From Oceanimonas sp. GK1 (GTDB lineage: Bacteria; Pseudomonadota; Gammaproteobacteria; Enterobacterales; Aeromonadaceae): DNA of 64,000 nucleotides. The notes below the pieces were generated by a model. It was not told the origin of the DNA and ran no database searches. It saw nothing but the letters and a program-made list of their open reading frames with translations. Made by a program: the position numbers and the translations under genes. This document shows positions 38,512 through 47,297 of this stretch, piece after piece (positions within the stretch are counted from its first letter, which is position 1; each line of letters opens with the position of its first letter). The stretch covers positions 1,067,501 to 1,131,500 of the forward strand of contig NC_016745.1 of the NCBI RefSeq assembly GCF_000243075.1, given 5' to 3'.

Positions 38512-39867
38512 TCAGCCGGCGTTGAGCTGCTGCTTGTATTGCTGCACCTTTACCAGGAACTGCTTGCGGGCAGCCCCGGTCAGGCCCTCGGCCATGGGCA
38601 GCTTGACCTGCATGGGATCCACCGGGCGGTTGTTGACCAGAAACTCGTAGTGCAGGTGCGGGCCGGTGGAACGGCCGGTGTTGCCCGACAGGGCAATGCG
38701 ATCTCCCCGGCGCACCTTGTCACCCGGCTTCACCAGGAATTTGCTCAGGTGCAGGAAACGGGTGGTGTATTTGCGGCCGTGGCGGATCACCAGGTAGTTG
38801 CCCGCCAAGCGATGGTGCACTGCCTTGACCACCACGCCGTCGCCGGGGGCCAGCACCGGGGTGCCGGTAGGTACGGCAAAATCGGTGCCCTTGTGGGGAC
38901 GAATACGGCCGGTCACCGGGTGCTTGCGGTGCAGGTTGAAGTTGGAGCTGATGCGGGAGTGATGTTTCAGCGGAATGCGTACAAAGCCGCGTTCCATGCT
39001 GTTGCCCTCGTCATCGTAGAAGTTGCCGTCTTCATGGCGGAACGCCTGGTAGCGGCGGCCGTTGTTGACGATTTCCACCGCCTGCAGTTCGGCTTTGCCG
39101 GTGCTCTGGCCTTCCACGAACTCACGCTTTACCACCACGCGAAAAGTATCGCCCTGGCGCAGATCCCGGGCAAAATTGAGCTGCCACTGGAACAGGTTGG
39201 CAATTTTCTGGATCTGGCCGGCGGACAGACCGGCGCTGCGGGCGCTGAGGTAGAAGCTGCCGTTGATGGTGCCACCGAGGTTGCGGCTTTCCCAGTGGCT
39301 TTCCTCGGTTTTCAGCCGGCTTTGGTAGCCTTCGCCGCTGCGGGTAAAGATGCGGGTATGCATGATGTCCCGCTGGATCTTGAATTCCTGCAACAGGTTG
39401 TTTTCGTCGATCAGCAGGTGCAGGCTCTGGCCGGGGCGCAGGCCGTCGAGTACTCGGTTCTCGTCGGCATCCAGCAGCTTGTACATGGTAGCCAAGGGCA
39501 GGCCCAGGCCGTTGAAGATGGTGCTCAGGGTGTCGCCGTTCTGCACCACGTATTCCTGCCATTCGGGCTCGCTGGCGGCGATTTCATCCAGGGCATCCAC
39601 CGGCTCGGCAGCGCCGATGTCGTCGTTGGGCAGGGTATAAAATTCGGTGCTGTCGACCTGCTCCTGTTCCTGCGGATGCTGGGGCACATGCAGGCTGGCC
39701 GGAATGCTGATGCGCACCGGTTTGTCGGTCAGCTCGCCGGGAGTGGGGATCAGTGCCGCGCTGGAAAGGGTCAAGCCGCTGAGCAGCACGATGCCGTACA
39801 GGTGCCGTCGGGGCAGGGGCGAGGGCAAGTCTTGCAGTCTGCTTTGTATCGGGCGGAGAAAATTCAT
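38512..39867 (-). CDS. mepM: Murein DD-endopeptidase MepM-like (LysM + M23)
   Basis: A 451-residue envelope protein with an N-terminal membrane anchor at about residues 23-42. A LysM-like segment at about 104-150 (EYVVQNGDTLSTIFNGLGL) follows, and a C-terminal M23 domain has HKGTDFAVPTGTPV, FLHLSKF and GPHLHYEF with all expected metal and catalytic residues. E. coli MepM cleaves D-Ala-mDAP cross-links for wall growth and is likewise a neighbour of znuA. The 192 bp up to znuA are AT-rich and hold nothing else I can name. Confidence 0.93.
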   Translation of the reverse strand: MNFLRPIQSRLQDLPSPLPRRHLYGIVLLSGLTLSSAALIPTPGELTDKPVRISIPASLHVPQHPQEQEQVDSTEFYTLPNDDIGAAEPVDALDEIAASEPEWQEYVVQNGDTLSTIFNGLGLPLATMYKLLDADENRVLDGLRPGQSLHLLIDENNLLQEFKIQRDIMHTRIFTRSGEGYQSRLKTEESHWESRNLGGTINGSFYLSARSAGLSAGQIQKIANLFQWQLNFARDLRQGDTFRVVVKREFVEGQSTGKAELQAVEIVNNGRRYQAFRHEDGNFYDDEGNSMERGFVRIPLKHHSRISSNFNLHRKHPVTGRIRPHKGTDFAVPTGTPVLAPGDGVVVKAVHHRLAGNYLVIRHGRKYTTRFLHLSKFLVKPGDKVRRGDRIALSGNTGRSTGPHLHYEFLVNNRPVDPMQVKLPMAEGLTGAARKQFLVKVQQYKQQLNAG

Positions 39868-40059
39868 CCGGATTACCTGTGCCAGTGGAATGCTACACGA
39901 TGCATCTTGTTACCGTTTTATTTTTCGACGTTTTAAGAACCAGTTAACATATGCTGGCCGTCTTTTATTACCAAATGGCCCGAAAAACTCGGGCCACCGG
40001 GGTTAGTGCATTCGTTCTCACGAAAGTTCGGCATTATACAAAAATTCGTGACCGAGTGT

Positions 40060-41004
40060 TTATCTTTCATTCAACAAACAAACGGCCATGTCGTCGGCCA
40101 GCTTGAGCATAAAGTTGAAATAACCGTCGGGCCCGTTGTCGATGTCGCCGGCCAGGGGATCCAGTACCGCTACCCGGGCCTGGGTGCCGCGCACCACGGC
40201 ATTGATGACCGCGGGCCGGAACTGGGGCTCGGCAAAGACGCACTCGGCACTGGCGTTTTCCAGGGCCCGGTGAATACGGGCCACGGTTTGTGCCCCCGGT
40301 GCCCGCTCGGGATTCACGGTAAAATGGCCCAGTGAAGGGATCTGATAATGGGCTTCCCAGTAGCCGTAGGCGTCGTGAAACACGAAGTAACCTATGCCTC
40401 TGGCCGGCGTCAGGCGCTCCATGACCCGGCGATCGGTGTCGCGCAACTTTGACTCAAACAACGCCAGGTTGTGTTGATATCGATCAAGGTTTTCCGGATC
40501 GATCGCCCCCAGGCGCTCGGCGATCAGCCGGGCGATGTGCAGTCCGTTGTGGGGATCCAGCCAGACATGAGGATCCCGGCCGGTGTGATCGTGGCCATGA
40601 TGATCGTCGTGCGCATCATTCTCATGCTGAGTCAGCGGGGCGTTGTGGTTATCATGGTGGTCGGTTTCATCGTGCTCATCGTGCTCGTCATGATCATGGT
40701 GCTCAACGGGCAGCCGGGTCAGCAACGGCAGACTGTTGTCGCGTTCACTCAGCAGCGGGGTGAGAAATCCTTCCAGCTCGGGCCCCACCCAGATCACCAG
40801 ATCGGCATCCTGAATGCGGCCCAGATCCGAGGGCTTGAGGGCGTAGTCGTGGGGGGAGGTGCCCGGCTTGAGCAGCAATCCGGGGGGCTGGCCGCCCTCG
40901 GTGATGGCGCTGGCGATCAGCTGCAGGGGTTTGACGGTGGTCAGCACTTCAACGGCATTGGCCTGGCTGCCAAGCAGCAGGCCCAGAAAAAACAGGGCTC
41001 TCAT
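40060..41004 (-). CDS. znuA: Zinc ABC transporter periplasmic binding protein
   Basis: A 314-residue ZnuA. It has a signal peptide ending near residue 17 (ANA|VE). Zinc ligands are expected at His52 (SPHDY), the His in DPHVWLDP, the His in GYFVFHDAYGYW, and a late acidic residue. Residues 101-140 form the charged His/Asp-rich loop (about 15 His) typical of zinc-specific members. It is divergent from znuCB across a shared Zur box. Confidence 0.97.
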   Translation of the reverse strand: MRALFFLGLLLGSQANAVEVLTTVKPLQLIASAITEGGQPPGLLLKPGTSPHDYALKPSDLGRIQDADLVIWVGPELEGFLTPLLSERDNSLPLLTRLPVEHHDHDEHDEHDETDHHDNHNAPLTQHENDAHDDHHGHDHTGRDPHVWLDPHNGLHIARLIAERLGAIDPENLDRYQHNLALFESKLRDTDRRVMERLTPARGIGYFVFHDAYGYWEAHYQIPSLGHFTVNPERAPGAQTVARIHRALENASAECVFAEPQFRPAVINAVVRGTQARVAVLDPLAGDIDNGPDGYFNFMLKLADDMAVCLLNER

Positions 41005-41048
41005 AACGGGAATACTCTGGTGATTGTGAATGGTATTTGAATAACCGT

Positions 41049-41071
41049 GAATGTTATAATATTACAAATAT
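41049..41071. promoter_or_regulatory. Zur box in the znuA-znuC divergent promoter region
   Basis: The 23-bp segment has the core GTTATAATATTAC, a near-palindrome matching the gammaproteobacterial Zur consensus (GNAATGTTATANNATAACATTNC, from memory). It lies 45 bp from the znuA start and 22 bp from the znuC start, so one zinc-loaded repressor can shut both units. Confidence 0.82.
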
Positions 41072-41092
41072 TGAAGTAAAGGCGCATCGCGA

Positions 41093-41830
41093 ATGACCAA
41101 ACTGGTAGAGCTGACCGAGGTCGGCCTGGAAGCAGACGGCAACGTCATTCTGGATCACATTTCCCTGAGCCTGCACCGGGGCGAGATCCTCACCGTGGTC
41201 GGCCCCAACGGCGCCGGCAAAAGCTCGCTGGTCAAGCTGGTGCTGGAGCTGCGTCAGGCCAGCCGGGGCACGCTGTGGCGCAAACCGGGTCTGCGGGTGG
41301 GCTATGTGCCCCAGAAGCTGCACCTGGATCCGGTGCTGCCGCTGACGGTGGCGCGGTTTCTGAGCCTGTCGCGCGGGCGGCGGCTGACCGTGGCGCAGGC
41401 GCTGTCGCGGGTGGGCGCGGAGCGGCTGGCCGAACGGGCCATGCAGGCATTGTCGGGGGGAGAAATGCAGCGCATTTTGCTGGCCCGGGCCCTGATGATG
41501 GCGCCCGAGCTGTTGATCCTGGACGAGCCGGCTCAAGGGGTAGACGTGCACGGCCAGACCGAGCTGTATGCCTTGATCCAGCAACTGGCAGGCGAGCTGC
41601 AGTGCGGTGTGTTGATGGTGTCCCACGATCTGCACCTGGTGATGGCCAGCACGCACAAGGTGATTTGCCTCAACCGCCACGTATGCTGCCAGGGCGAGCC
41701 CGAACAGGTAGCGCGCCATCCGGAGTTTGCCCGCCTGTTCGGCCGCCCCGAGCTGGCCCAGCTGGCGGTGTACACCCATCATCACGATTGCGACGAAGAA
41801 CATCACGGAGACGTGCGCCATGTGGGATAG
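41093..41830 (+). CDS. znuC: Zinc ABC transporter ATP-binding protein
   Basis: A 245-residue ATPase with Walker [10 protein letters not shown], a ZnuC-typical [18 protein letters not shown] segment, signature [15 protein letters not shown], and Walker [13 protein letters not shown]. The C-terminus is His-rich ([12 protein letters not shown]), as usual for ZnuC. znuB overlaps its last 11 bases. Confidence 0.97.
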   Translation: MTKLVELTEVGLEADGNVILDHISLSLHRGEILTVVGPNGAGKSSLVKLVLELRQASRGTLWRKPGLRVGYVPQKLHLDPVLPLTVARFLSLSRGRRLTVAQALSRVGAERLAERAMQALSGGEMQRILLARALMMAPELLILDEPAQGVDVHGQTELYALIQQLAGELQCGVLMVSHDLHLVMASTHKVICLNRHVCCQGEPEQVARHPEFARLFGRPELAQLAVYTHHHDCDEEHHGDVRHVG

Positions 41831-42608
41831 TTTTCTGCTTTATGCCCTGCTGGCGGGGCTGGGTATCGCCCTGCTGGCCGGCCCCCTGGGTAGTTTTGTG
41901 GTGTGGCGGCGCATGGCCTATTTCGGCGACACCCTGGCTCATTCCTCGCTGTTGGGGGTGGCCATGGGATTGCTGCTGCAGATCAACCTGACCCTGGCGG
42001 TGCTGGTGGCCTGCCTGCTGCTGGGGGTGCTGCTGGCCGGCCTGCAACGGGGCAGCCGGCTGGGCACCGACACCCTGCTGGGCATTCTGGCGCATACCGC
42101 CCTGTCGCTGGGGCTGGTGGCCCTGGCCTTTATGGACAATGTTCGGGTGGATCTGATGGCCTACCTGTTCGGGGATCTGCTGGCGATCCAGCCTTTGGAT
42201 CTGGCCTGGATCTACGGTGGCGGCGTTCTGTTGCTGCTGGTGTTGCGCCAGTTTTGGAGCCCGCTGTTATCCATTACCGTCAGTGAAGAGCTGGCCCGGG
42301 TGGAAGGGCTTAAGGTGGAGCGGCTCAAGCTGCTGTTGCTGCTGATGATCAGTATGTTGATCGCGGTGGCGATGAAGTTTGTGGGAGCGCTGATCATTAC
42401 CTCGCTGCTGATCATTCCCGCCGCCACCGCCCGGCGTTTCAGCCGTACCCCGGAGCAGATGGCCGTGCTGGCGTCGGGCATTGGCGTACTGGCGGTGTTG
42501 GGCGGCCTGCAACTGTCGGTGAGTTACGACACCCCCACCGGCCCCTCTGTGGTGGTGGCTGCCGCCACCCTGTTTCTGCTGTCTCAGGTCGTGCCGAAAC
42601 GCGGCTGA
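41820..42608 (+). CDS. znuB: Zinc ABC transporter permease
   Basis: A 262-residue permease of the ABC-3 family with about eight helices. The N-terminal [28 protein letters not shown] and central [20 protein letters not shown] are characteristic. The ATG at 41820 lies inside znuC and is the only start giving a normal ZnuB N-terminus. A hairpin-rich repeat follows directly. Confidence 0.97.
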   Translation: MWDSFLLYALLAGLGIALLAGPLGSFVVWRRMAYFGDTLAHSSLLGVAMGLLLQINLTLAVLVACLLLGVLLAGLQRGSRLGTDTLLGILAHTALSLGLVALAFMDNVRVDLMAYLFGDLLAIQPLDLAWIYGGGVLLLLVLRQFWSPLLSITVSEELARVEGLKVERLKLLLLLMISMLIAVAMKFVGALIITSLLIIPAATARRFSRTPEQMAVLASGIGVLAVLGGLQLSVSYDTPTGPSVVVAAATLFLLSQVVPKRG

Positions 42609-42760
42609 TGGTGCATGCGAAGCGAAGCAACAGTGCGGTTGCACTTCACGACACGCTTCGATGAATGCCACTCACTAAAAAGCCTGCTGCGAACATATTC
42701 AATGTTCGTGCAAGCTTTTTTACTTCGTCATGGCGTGCCTTCGAGCAGTGCGCTTTGGCC
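42609..42760. repeat. Modular hairpin repeat, copy C (between convergent znuB and a UDG-family gene)
   Basis: Contains a two-step hairpin: outer arms AAAAAGC (42677-42683) and GCTTTTT (42714-42720), inner arms CGAACAT (42690-42696) and ATGTTCG (42702-42708). With T after the outer arm it would act as an intrinsic terminator, and by symmetry in both directions. The flanks ATGCCACTCA on the left and CTTCGTCA on the right are shared with the copy at 53.8 kb. CGACACGCTTCG at about 42649-42660 is the reverse complement of the GAAGCGTGTCG motif in the copies at 54.1 and 61.2 kb. Confidence 0.75.
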
Positions 42761-42795
42761 GACGGTATTGCAAGGTCATGCAAGCAACAGGGCTT

Positions 42796-43386
42796 CTAGC
42801 TTCCAGCTTCAGGCTTGGTGTTCAGAACTTCATGCACCCGCGCCTTTAGAGCGGGTAGCTCTTCCTGCTCGAACCAGGGGTTTTGCGTCAGCCAGCGGCG
42901 GTTGCGCGGGGAAGGGTGGGGCAGGGGCAGGCGCTCGGGAGCGAACTCCCGCCAGTGGCGCACCGTCTCGGTGAGGGTGCGGTAACGGCTGCCGAGGTAA
43001 TAACGCTGGGCGTACTGGCCGATCAACAAGGTCAGGCGAATGTCGGGCAGGGCTGCCAGAATGCGGGCATGCCAGGTGGGGGCACATTCGGGGCGGGGCG
43101 GCAGATCACCGCTTTTGCCCGGGCCGGGATAGCAAAACCCCATGGGCATGATGGCAACCTGCTCTGGGTTGTAAAAGGTGTCGCGGTCGAGTTCCAGCCA
43201 GCGGCGCAGGGTATCGCCGCTGGGATCGTTCCAGGGAATGCCGGTGTCATGCACCCGGGTGCCCGGCGCCTGGCCGATGATCAGAATGCGTGCCCCCTTG
43301 CCCAGCTGTACCACGGGGCGCGGACCCAGCGGCAGCTCGGCCTCGCACAGCCGGCAGGCACGTACCTCGGCGAGCAGTTGCTTCAT
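42796..43386 (-). CDS. Uracil-DNA glycosylase family protein
   Basis: A 196-residue protein of the UDG superfamily. The active-site strand is ILIIGQAPGTRVHDTGIPW near residue 34 and the C-terminal minor-groove motif is LPHPSPRNRRW near 163. CRLC lies at the N-terminus, but the full four-cysteine cluster of family 4 enzymes is not evident. It may remove uracil or another damaged base, or be a non-catalytic relative. Its ATG overlaps the stop of the upstream dehydrogenase as TGATG, so the two are coupled. Confidence 0.82.
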   Translation of the reverse strand: MKQLLAEVRACRLCEAELPLGPRPVVQLGKGARILIIGQAPGTRVHDTGIPWNDPSGDTLRRWLELDRDTFYNPEQVAIMPMGFCYPGPGKSGDLPPRPECAPTWHARILAALPDIRLTLLIGQYAQRYYLGSRYRTLTETVRHWREFAPERLPLPHPSPRNRRWLTQNPWFEQEELPALKARVHEVLNTKPEAGS

Positions 43387-44330
43387 CAGTAGCCCAGATC
43401 GAAGTTCACCACCCCTTCCATGGCTTTGCCTTCAACAAATTTCAGATAGTTGCGGCTGAAGCGGGTGACGATTTGATCCGGAAAGCTGTAGCCCGAGTTG
43501 TGGGGGGTGATCACCACATTGGGCATGTCCCACAAGGGGCTGCTTTCGGGCAGGGGTTCGGTGGCGAACACGTCGAGCACGGCGGCGCCGATGCGGCCGC
43601 TGCGCAGGGCGTGCAGCAGGGCGGTTTCGTTCACCGCATCGCCCCGGCCCACGTTGAAAAACACCACGCCGGGCTTGATGTGGTTGAGCCGCTCTTCGTC
43701 AAACAGGTGCCGGGTTTCGGGAGTGGAAGGCAGCACGCTCACCACCACGTCGGCCTGAGGCAGCACCTTGTTCAGTGCCTGGGGCTGGTAGGTGCGGTCA
43801 AAGTTGGGCGCTTCACGGCCGGTGCGGCTGATGCCGAGCACCTGCATGCCGAAATGGCGGGCAGTGCCGGCCACGTGCTGGCCGATGCTGCCGGTGCCCA
43901 GCACCAGCAGGGTCTTGCCCGCCAGGCTCTGGTAGGCGATGGGCTGCCAGTTGTGATGGCGTTGCTGCTCCCGGTAGTGGCGCAGGTGGCGGGTGAGCGA
44001 CAGCAGGTGAGCAAACACATATTCACTGACCAGGGGCCCGAAAATGCCGCGCACATTGGTGAGCAGGTAGTCCTGGCGAATGCCCGGACCGAGCAGCTTA
44101 TCCACTCCGGCGTAGGTGGACTGCACCCATTTGAGCGCCCGGGCTTCCTTCAGCCAGGGCCGAATGCGGGCCGGCTCGCCCAGCAGAATATCGGCCCGCT
44201 CCAGGCCGGCGCGAATGTCGTTGTCGTTGCCGGGCATCAGTACGGTCAGGCCCGGCAGGTAGGCCTTGCTCAGCAGATCCCGGTAGTGATGATTGTCCTG
44301 GCTGAGCAGCAGCAGGGTATGATTGGCCAT
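43386..44330 (-). CDS. D-2-hydroxyacid dehydrogenase (NAD-binding)
   Basis: A 314-residue D-isomer-specific 2-hydroxyacid dehydrogenase. NAD motif VLGTGSIGQHVAGTARHFGM lies near residue 140; the catalytic Arg is in FNVGRGDAV, the Glu in DVFATEPLP, and His in ITPHNSGYS. It resembles the glyoxylate/hydroxypyruvate reductase GhrA-like branch. GGAGAACAGG precedes the ATG at 44330. Substrate is not fixed by context. Confidence 0.88.
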   Translation of the reverse strand: MANHTLLLLSQDNHHYRDLLSKAYLPGLTVLMPGNDNDIRAGLERADILLGEPARIRPWLKEARALKWVQSTYAGVDKLLGPGIRQDYLLTNVRGIFGPLVSEYVFAHLLSLTRHLRHYREQQRHHNWQPIAYQSLAGKTLLVLGTGSIGQHVAGTARHFGMQVLGISRTGREAPNFDRTYQPQALNKVLPQADVVVSVLPSTPETRHLFDEERLNHIKPGVVFFNVGRGDAVNETALLHALRSGRIGAAVLDVFATEPLPESSPLWDMPNVVITPHNSGYSFPDQIVTRFSRNYLKFVEGKAMEGVVNFDLGY

Positions 44331-44478
44331 ACCTGTTCTCCTTGAAATGGGGTGTTCGCCGGTTTTGTGAGACAATGACACAGGCAAAATCTTATACCAG
44401 TGTTTCCCCCGCAAACTGTGAGCCCGAGAGCAAACGGCCACCGGGTTGCGGGGCAAACCCAACCACAAGGAATTTCGC

Positions 44479-45057
44479 GTGTTCGGCGATAAATTTTATA
44501 AAAAACTCAACAAGCTCATGCCCTGGCAGCAAACCGTGTTTGCCCTGGCGCTCGCGGAGCGCATGTACCCCAACTACCGGCTGTTTGCCGAGACCGCCGG
44601 GTTTGGCGACGGGGATCGCTTTCGTCATTGCCTGGACGTGCTCTGGACTTACCTGACGGTCAAGGGATCGCGGGCGGATCTGTCGGCCGAGTTGGAGTCG
44701 TTCGAGAATTTTATTCCGGATCCGAACAAATTTGAATCCTACGGCGCCTGGCCGGCCCTGGATGCCTGTGTTGCCCTGGGCGCGGCCTACAACTCGGTGA
44801 TCTGCCGCATCGGCGAAGAGGCGGAAGAGGCCAGCAGCGCCTCGCTGGGCACGGTGGCCGGCTTTGCCGAGCTGATGGCGGAGCGGGAGCTGGACGAAGA
44901 AGAGCTCTACGAACAGGAGCTGATGGAGGCTGAAATGGAATTCCAGGTGGCCTTGCTGGAGCGGGTGGCCCAGCCCCGGGAAGCCGACGCCATCCTGGCG
45001 GTGCGGGAGTTCGCCGCTCAGGGCGGGGTATCCAATATCGGCATCGGGCTGGAGTAG
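44479..45057 (+). CDS. yjaG: YjaG-family (DUF416) protein
   Basis: A 192-residue DUF416 protein of unknown function. ERMYPNYRLFAETAGFGDGDRF, YGAWPALDACVAL and the terminal GVSNIGIGLE align with E. coli YjaG. The GTG at 44479 is preferred because AAGGAA precedes it at 6 bases and it gives the E. coli length; a TTG at 44446 is the alternative. The C-terminal third is very acidic. Confidence 0.88.
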   Translation: MFGDKFYKKLNKLMPWQQTVFALALAERMYPNYRLFAETAGFGDGDRFRHCLDVLWTYLTVKGSRADLSAELESFENFIPDPNKFESYGAWPALDACVALGAAYNSVICRIGEEAEEASSASLGTVAGFAELMAERELDEEELYEQELMEAEMEFQVALLERVAQPREADAILAVREFAAQGGVSNIGIGLE

Positions 45058-45085
45058 CGCCGGCGAACCGCGGCCTGGCCGCGGC

Positions 45086-45559
45086 TTATTCGTGCAGCAG
45101 GCTGCCCACCTGTAGCATGGGCGCCACGTCCAGATCGTGGGCGTTCATCATGGATGAGATGCGCTGCAGCGACGACAGCAGCAGGTTTTGTTCCCACTCT
45201 TCCAGCGACTGAAAACGCTGAATAAAGCTTTCCTGCAACGGGCGGGGCGCGGTTTTCAGCTTGGCCACCCCGTCTTCGGTCAGCACCGCATGCACCTTGC
45301 GCTTGTCGGTCTGGCTGCGCTCCCGGCGCACCAGTTGTTTTTGCTCCAGTCGGTCGATAATGGTGGTGGCCGTGGCCTGGCTCATGTTGGTCGCCTGGGC
45401 CAGCTTGCGCATGGTGATGTCGCCATGCTCGCTGATGGCCTGCATCAGCAGCAGTTGCGGGCCGGTGAGGCCGGACGCCTTGCTGAGCTGGCGGGAATGG
45501 AGATCGATGGCGCGGATGATCTGGCGCAGGGCCACCAGTACCTCTTCATGTTTTTCCAC
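45086..45559 (-). CDS. MarR-family transcriptional regulator
   Basis: A 157-residue MarR-type regulator. The winged helix has GLTGPQLLLMQAI, the recognition region NMSQATATTIIDRLEQKQLVRRERSQTDKRKVHAVLTEDG, and helical dimer ends. Its targets are not apparent: it faces yjaG on one side and the divergent hutC on the other. Confidence 0.92.
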   Translation of the reverse strand: MEKHEEVLVALRQIIRAIDLHSRQLSKASGLTGPQLLLMQAISEHGDITMRKLAQATNMSQATATTIIDRLEQKQLVRRERSQTDKRKVHAVLTEDGVAKLKTAPRPLQESFIQRFQSLEEWEQNLLLSSLQRISSMMNAHDLDVAPMLQVGSLLHE

Positions 45560-45689
45560 AAGCTACCTGTATCTCTGGTTAACGGGGGCTGGCTGAAATT
45601 GCGCGCACCATAACGCAAATCCGGCGGGGTTGAAAGTCCCGCCAGAGTCCGTTGTGCGGTGTGGTGGTCGGTGCCTGGTGACTCGGGGG

Positions 45690-45707
45690 CAATTGTATGT
45701 ACAATTG
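45690..45707. promoter_or_regulatory. HutC operator in front of hutC
   Basis: CAATTGTATGTACAATTG is a perfect palindrome except for the central dinucleotide. It lies 22 bp before the hutC GTG and shares the TGTAT-x-TACA style of the two operators in front of hutI, which suggests autorepression. Confidence 0.75.
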
Positions 45708-45728
45708 GTATTCACAGCAGGAGGCCCC

Positions 45729-46436
45729 GTGACCCAGTCGATTCCCCTTTATCAGCAGATCAAGCAGCATATTCTGGCCCGCATCGAGTCGGGGGCGTAC
45801 CCGTTGCACCAGCAAATTCCCCCCGAGCAGGAGCTGGCCGGGCAGTTTGGTGTAAGCCGCATGACCGCCCACAAGGCCATTCGCGACCTGGTGCAGGAAG
45901 GCTATCTGGTGCGCCGGGCCGGGCTGGGGACCTTTGTCACCGAGCCCAAGGCGGAATCCCCCCTGGCCGACATCAACAACATCGCCGATGAGGTGCGAAG
46001 CCGGGGTCATGATTACGCCAACAACGTGCTGGTGCTGGAGAGTCGGCGCGCCGATGAGGAAGTGGCCTTGCAGATGGGCATGCGGCTCAACGCAAAAGTG
46101 TTTCATTCGGTGCTGGTGCACCTGGAAAACGGCGTGCCTATTCAGGTGGAAGAGCGTTTTGTCAATCCGCAGCTGGCGCCGGGGTATCTGCAGTGTGACT
46201 TCAGCCGCCAGACCCCCAACGCTTACCTGATGGCGCAGTGTCCGCTGTCGGACATGGAGCACATTGTCGAGGCCCGGCTGGCGCCAGCCAACATCAGTGA
46301 CTGGCTGCAGATCCCCTCGGAGCAGCCCTGCCTGCTGGTGACCCGCCGCACCTGGTCGCTGAACCAGCTGGTGAGCTTCGCCCGCCTCTGGCACCCGGGC
46401 AACCGCTACAAGTTGCGTTCCACCCTGAAGTTGTAG
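45729..46436 (+). CDS. hutC: Histidine utilisation repressor HutC
   Basis: A 235-residue GntR/HutC-family repressor. The N-terminal winged helix is PLYQQIKQHILARIESGAYP...PPEQELAGQFGVSRMTAHKAIRDLVQEGYLVRRAGLGTFV; the C-terminal UTRA domain senses urocanate and includes GVPIQVEERFVNP and LLVTRRTW. The GTG start at 45729 has AGGAGG upstream; the longer frame to 45630 would cross the operator. It is separated from hutIUH by the opposite-strand yaeQ. Confidence 0.95.
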   Translation: MTQSIPLYQQIKQHILARIESGAYPLHQQIPPEQELAGQFGVSRMTAHKAIRDLVQEGYLVRRAGLGTFVTEPKAESPLADINNIADEVRSRGHDYANNVLVLESRRADEEVALQMGMRLNAKVFHSVLVHLENGVPIQVEERFVNPQLAPGYLQCDFSRQTPNAYLMAQCPLSDMEHIVEARLAPANISDWLQIPSEQPCLLVTRRTWSLNQLVSFARLWHPGNRYKLRSTLKL

Positions 46437-46440
46437 GGAG

Positions 46441-46505
46441 CGGGGATCAGGGACTGGGGACCGGAAAATGCATCAGTCGCCTGATCCCAAGTCCCCATTC
46501 CCCGG
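46441..46505. repeat. Inverted-repeat block between convergent hutC and yaeQ
   Basis: The 70-bp gap is almost wholly made of complementary pieces: GGGATCAG/CTGATCCC and GGGACT/AGTCCC, with GGGGACCGG matched against CCCCGG. The pieces occur in the same order on both sides, so the hairpins are alternatives rather than nested. It probably serves as a shared 3' end; the style is that of a dispersed small repeat. Confidence 0.55.
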
Positions 46506-46507
46506 TT

Positions 46508-47044
46508 TTACCGCCAGCGGGTCAGTTGCAGATCCAGGCTGTGGCTGCCGTCGGTAAGCTGAATTTCCTCTTCCTGCAGGGTGGCAAACAGGTCCATGCT
46601 GCGCTGGCACAGCTCCCCCAGTTGCGCCGGCTGGGGCTCGGCCAGATGAAAAATTTCCAGCCGGGGCAGCTGGCCCAGCTCCACCTTGTGCTTGTTCCAC
46701 CATTCCTCGGCGCTGCGGCCGCCATAGCTGTACACCACCACTTGCTCGGCCCGGGACAGGGCCTGCTTGATGCGCTTGACGCTGGGCTCACCCAGCTCCA
46801 CCCACAGTACAATGCGGCCGTCGGGGGCCTTTTGCCACAGCTCCGGCTCGTCGTCGGTGCTCAGCCCCTTGGTAAAGCTCAGATCCTCGTCGGCGTGGCG
46901 CATAAAGGCCAGCAGCCGCACCATCAGGCGAATGTCGGTTTCGGAAGGATGCTGGGCCACGGTCAGGCTGTGGGCCTGGTAATAGTGGCGGGTCAGATCG
47001 CTGATATTGATGCGCACCTTGCGCAGGGTGGCGGTCAGAGCCAT
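46508..47044 (-). CDS. yaeQ: YaeQ-family protein
   Basis: A 178-residue YaeQ protein (PD-(D/E)XK nuclease-like fold, function unclear). SLTVAQHPSETDIRLMVRLLAFMRHADEDLSFTKGLSTDDEPELW and LWVELGEPSVKRIKQA match the family. The start at 47044 gives the standard N-terminus MALTATLRK; upstream codons in frame lack support. It is inserted on the opposite strand between hutC and hutI, and its start faces the distal HutC operator. Confidence 0.92.
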   Translation of the reverse strand: MALTATLRKVRINISDLTRHYYQAHSLTVAQHPSETDIRLMVRLLAFMRHADEDLSFTKGLSTDDEPELWQKAPDGRIVLWVELGEPSVKRIKQALSRAEQVVVYSYGGRSAEEWWNKHKVELGQLPRLEIFHLAEPQPAQLGELCQRSMDLFATLQEEEIQLTDGSHSLDLQLTRWR

Positions 47045-47147
47045 GAACGGATTCCGTGTAAAAGCGGACATAGTAGCGGCAAGCGGCGCACCGGGCCAGT
47101 CTGCGCCGTACTCGACCACGGACTTTTCGGCACGCTACTCAGCTTTA

Positions 47148-47157
47148 TGTATATACA
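47148..47157. promoter_or_regulatory. HutC operator, distal
   Basis: TGTATATACA, inside the 14-bp string ATGTATATACAAAT that is repeated exactly at the proximal site 117 bp downstream. It lies 103 bp upstream of yaeQ and 150 bp upstream of hutI. Confidence 0.8.
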
Positions 47158-47191
47158 AATGCCATGTTCGCCTTTCTCATATGTAAAATAA

Positions 47192-47213
47192 TTGTGTGAT
47201 CCGGATCCTTTAT
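47192..47213. promoter_or_regulatory. Candidate CRP site of the hut promoter
   Basis: The left half TGTGATC is perfect and the centre continues to GATC; the right half (CTTTA in place of ACATT) is weak. It lies 85 bp upstream of the hutI start, between the two operators. hut operons of enteric bacteria use cAMP-CRP, and crp is in this window. Confidence 0.4.
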
Positions 47214-47236
47214 TCCTACTTTGTCTGATTTTTTGG

Positions 47237-47265
47237 TTGCCAAGGCGGGCATTGTTCTTTTAAAT
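47237..47265 (+). promoter_or_regulatory. Candidate promoter of hutIUH
   Basis: TTGCCA (47237-47242) and TTAAAT (47260-47265) are separated by 17 bp. The proximal HutC operator begins on the last base of the -10 element, a direct repression geometry. Confidence 0.5.
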
Positions 47266-47274
47266 GTATATACA
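47265..47274. promoter_or_regulatory. HutC operator, proximal
   Basis: A second exact TGTATATACA, 24 bp before the hutI ATG. The centre-to-centre distance to the distal copy is 117 bp, close to 11 helical turns, so both lie on the same face of the DNA. Confidence 0.85.
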
Positions 47275-47297
47275 AATAGTGCAGCAAGGAGCCCGTT

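Noticed and set aside
40567-40710. Low-complexity repeat (possible repeat array) at 40.6-40.7 kb
   Set aside because: It encodes the His/Asp-rich metal loop of ZnuA and is in frame with the family alignment.
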